Shown piece after piece: positions 62,196-64,000 of a stretch of 64,000 nt of DNA (position 1 is the first letter of the stretch; every line of letters starts with the position of its first letter). The notes under the pieces were generated by a model. That model searched no databases. It saw only the letters and a program-made list of their open reading frames with translations, and had not been told where the DNA came from. Both the position numbers and the translations under genes were made by a program. Location of the stretch: positions 2,230,001 through 2,294,000 of the forward strand of contig NZ_CP075190.1 in assembly GCF_020510585.1 (NCBI RefSeq), in the 5' to 3' direction. This DNA comes from Ferribacterium limneticum. Lineage in GTDB: Bacteria; Pseudomonadota; Gammaproteobacteria; Burkholderiales; Rhodocyclaceae.

Positions 62196-64000
62196 ATGAA
62201 AGCCGACCTCAGCCGCGCCACATTCGACAAGGCCAGACGCTACCGCAGCGTGCGGATGCAACAGGGCCGCGTGCAGCTCGACGCCGATTTCAACGAGCAA
62301 CAGGACATCCTCAACCATCGCATCGAGATCGAGACGCGCGACAGCCTCGGCCCGGTTGCCGTGCCCATCGACAATCCCGGCTTCGGCCTGACGCCGGCTG
62401 GCACCGATCTGACCATTTCGGCCGGGCGCCTTTACGTCGATGGTCTGCTCTGCGAAAACCCGGCCGCCACGACGGTCGCCGACCAGCCCGACCTGCCCGA
62501 CACCGCCTCGCCGGTGCTGCCGGCCGGCGCATCGCAGTTGCCGTTGCCGCCGGTTGGCGTCACGGCGGCGAGCATCACCGGCGTAGTCGTCTTCAACGCC
62601 GGCAACGCCGTAGCACCGCCCGACGGCACCTACCTGGCCTATCTCGAAGCCTGGCAGCGCCATCTCAGCCCGCTCGATCTGCCGGTAGACGACACCAGCA
62701 TGCGCGAAGTGGCGCTCGGCGGGCCCGACACCTGCACCCGTGAGAAAACCGTTTGGCAGGTCAAGCTGCTGCGCGCCGGCGAACTTGATGCGCCGCTCAC
62801 CTGCCTGTCGAATATTGCCGCCTGGAGCACCTTGACCGCAGCACCCGACGGCCGCCTGGCCGCCCGCGCTGAAGCCAGCATCCCGCCCAAGACACCCTGC
62901 CAGTTGCCGCCGGAAGCCGGCTACCGGCTGCTCGAAAACCATCTCTACCGCGTCGAGATTCACGACGATGCGAGCGTCACCGGCAAGGCCCGCTACAAGT
63001 GGTCGCGCGACAACGGTAGTCTGGCCAGCCGCGTCGTCCGCTGGCTGAACGATCCGATTGCCAACGAGTTCGAGGTTGCCAGCATCGGCCGCGACGACGT
63101 GCTGGCCATCACCGCCGGCTGCTGGGTCGAGTTCTACGACGACACGCACGAACTGCTCGGCCAGCCCGGCCCGCTGGTGCCGGTCATTCGCACCGAAGGC
63201 AATGTCGTCACCGTCGACCTGACCAAGCTGATCGGCCATGCCCTCGACCAGGCGATGTTCCCGCGCAATCCGCGCGTCCGGCGCTGGGATGGCGTCGCCG
63301 AAATCAGCACCTCGGCCATCAACTCGGCTACCGGCTGGGAGGAACTGGCGCAGGACGGCATCGAACTGAAGTTCGCCCCGGGCAGCTACCGGATCGGCGA
63401 TTACTGGCTGATTCCGGCCCGTACCGCCACGGCCGCCATCGAATGGCCGAAGGAAAACGGCAAACCGGCCTTTCTCTCGCCGGCCGGCGTGCTACGCGCC
63501 TTTGCCCGGCTCGCCCTGCTCGAATTCAAGGCCGGTGCCTGGATCCTGAAATCGGACTGCCGCCCGCTCTTCCCCAGCCTGACCGAGCTGACCCAACTTC
63601 ATTACGTCGGCGGCGACGGCCAGAGCATCAAAACGAATCCCGCCAATACGCCAGCCCAGGTCGCCCTGCCCAGCCCGCTGCAGGTCGGCGTTGCCAATGG
63701 CCAGTTCCCGGTCGTCGGGGCGCGGGTACGCTTCACGGCAAGCGATGGATTGCTGCCCAACGGCACAAAAATTCAGGAGGTCGATACGCTGGCCGATGGC
63801 GTTGCCAGTATCGCCTGGTCGCTCGACTCCGATCCGGCCAAACCGGTCCAGCACGTCACGGCCGAATTGCTGGTCGCCGGTGAAGTGGTGGCCGGCCGTT
63901 ATCTGCCGGTGCATTTCAGCGCCCAACTGGCGCTGGCCACCGGCGTTGCCTACGACCCGACCAACTGCCCCGACCTGCTCGCCGCCGAGGCCTACACCGT
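62196..64000 (+). CDS. DUF6519-like eCIS protein, 3' end outside window
   Basis: Open through the right edge: 601 codons visible without stop, after GGGAGAGACACA and an ATG. The opening MKADLSRATFDKARRYRSVR, then MQQGRVQLDADFNEQQDILN is the hallmark of DUF6519-type proteins found with eCIS and tail-like clusters, followed by LYVDGLLCENPA, YLAYLEAWQRHLSPLD and ARYKWSRDNGSLASRVVRW. Later RFTASDGLLPNGTKIQEVDT looks like the start of an Ig-like repeat. It may be a tail-fibre or baseplate-linked surface protein; the remaining genes (tape measure, fibre) should follow to the right. Confidence 0.85.
   Translation, partial: MKADLSRATFDKARRYRSVRMQQGRVQLDADFNEQQDILNHRIEIETRDSLGPVAVPIDNPGFGLTPAGTDLTISAGRLYVDGLLCENPAATTVADQPDLPDTASPVLPAGASQLPLPPVGVTAASITGVVVFNAGNAVAPPDGTYLAYLEAWQRHLSPLDLPVDDTSMREVALGGPDTCTREKTVWQVKLLRAGELDAPLTCLSNIAAWSTLTAAPDGRLAARAEASIPPKTPCQLPPEAGYRLLENHLYRVEIHDDASVTGKARYKWSRDNGSLASRVVRWLNDPIANEFEVASIGRDDVLAITAGCWVEFYDDTHELLGQPGPLVPVIRTEGNVVTVDLTKLIGHALDQAMFPRNPRVRRWDGVAEISTSAINSATGWEELAQDGIELKFAPGSYRIGDYWLIPARTATAAIEWPKENGKPAFLSPAGVLRAFARLALLEFKAGAWILKSDCRPLFPSLTELTQLHYVGGDGQSIKTNPANTPAQVALPSPLQVGVANGQFPVVGARVRFTASDGLLPNGTKIQEVDTLADGVASIAWSLDSDPAKPVQHVTAELLVAGEVVAGRYLPVHFSAQLALATGVAYDPTNCPDLLAAEAYT

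Noticed and set aside
39513..64000. Interpretation as type VI secretion system or prophage
   Set aside because: No TssB/TssC pair, TssJ/L/M membrane complex or ClpV; no capsid, portal, terminase, integrase or lysis genes. DUF4255, the Afp15-like ATPase and DUF4157 point to an eCIS.

Overview
The window reads as chromosomal DNA of a GC-rich betaproteobacterium, most likely of the Rhodocyclales (Dechloromonas/Azonexus type). This is inferred from base composition, protein character and gene mix; no rRNA or taxonomic marker gene is present to prove it.

Left part (1-24.2 kb) is ordinary chromosome with some notable units. A class Ia ribonucleotide reductase operon on the minus strand (nrdA, a 35-residue ORF, a BtuF-like periplasmic binding protein, nrdB) sits behind a cobalamin riboswitch. 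Further on are a DnaQ-exonuclease/GIY-YIG fusion, a btaA-btaB pair for betaine lipid synthesis, a DegP/HtrA protease, a lower-GC autotransporter, a Mo-hydroxylase operon (2Fe-2S subunit, large subunit, XdhC, MocA-like) with a divergent AraC regulator, and msrB.

24.3-29.1 kb is an array of gene cassettes separated by attC sites with no integron integrase in the window (a CALIN). All cassette genes point left. Three encode a TIR protein and two proteins with an R-[ND]-x4-H motif like that of HEPN ribonucleases, so a phage-defence role is plausible. A complete IS3-family (IS407-like) element with a 4-bp target duplication has cut the last codons off one cassette gene. 29.4-39.3 kb returns to housekeeping genes: tag, AraC/MFS pair, a radical SAM protein, a thioesterase, PBP1A, yajD and yjbQ.

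39.5-64 kb is one continuous plus-strand operon for an extracellular contractile injection system (eCIS: Afp/PVC/MAC-like). It encodes sheath, tube, DUF4255 protein, AAA+ ATPase, two DUF4157 (HExxH) putative effectors, tube-cap adaptor, hub, spike, PAAR tip, gp25, two baseplate-J-like proteins (one with a PA14 domain), a tail-protein-I-like protein and a DUF6519-like protein that runs off the right edge.

The most striking signal is a dispersed 35-40 bp repeat with 14 copies in the window, in both orientations. Ten copies lie inside open reading frames of unrelated conserved genes (nrdB, nrdA twice, exonuclease, xdhC, Mo-hydroxylase, four eCIS genes), always without a stop codon, encoding short peptides such as TVNRKF.PK, FFRLTV or PRSTGN. 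It behaves like a coding-compatible mobile or regulatory repeat.
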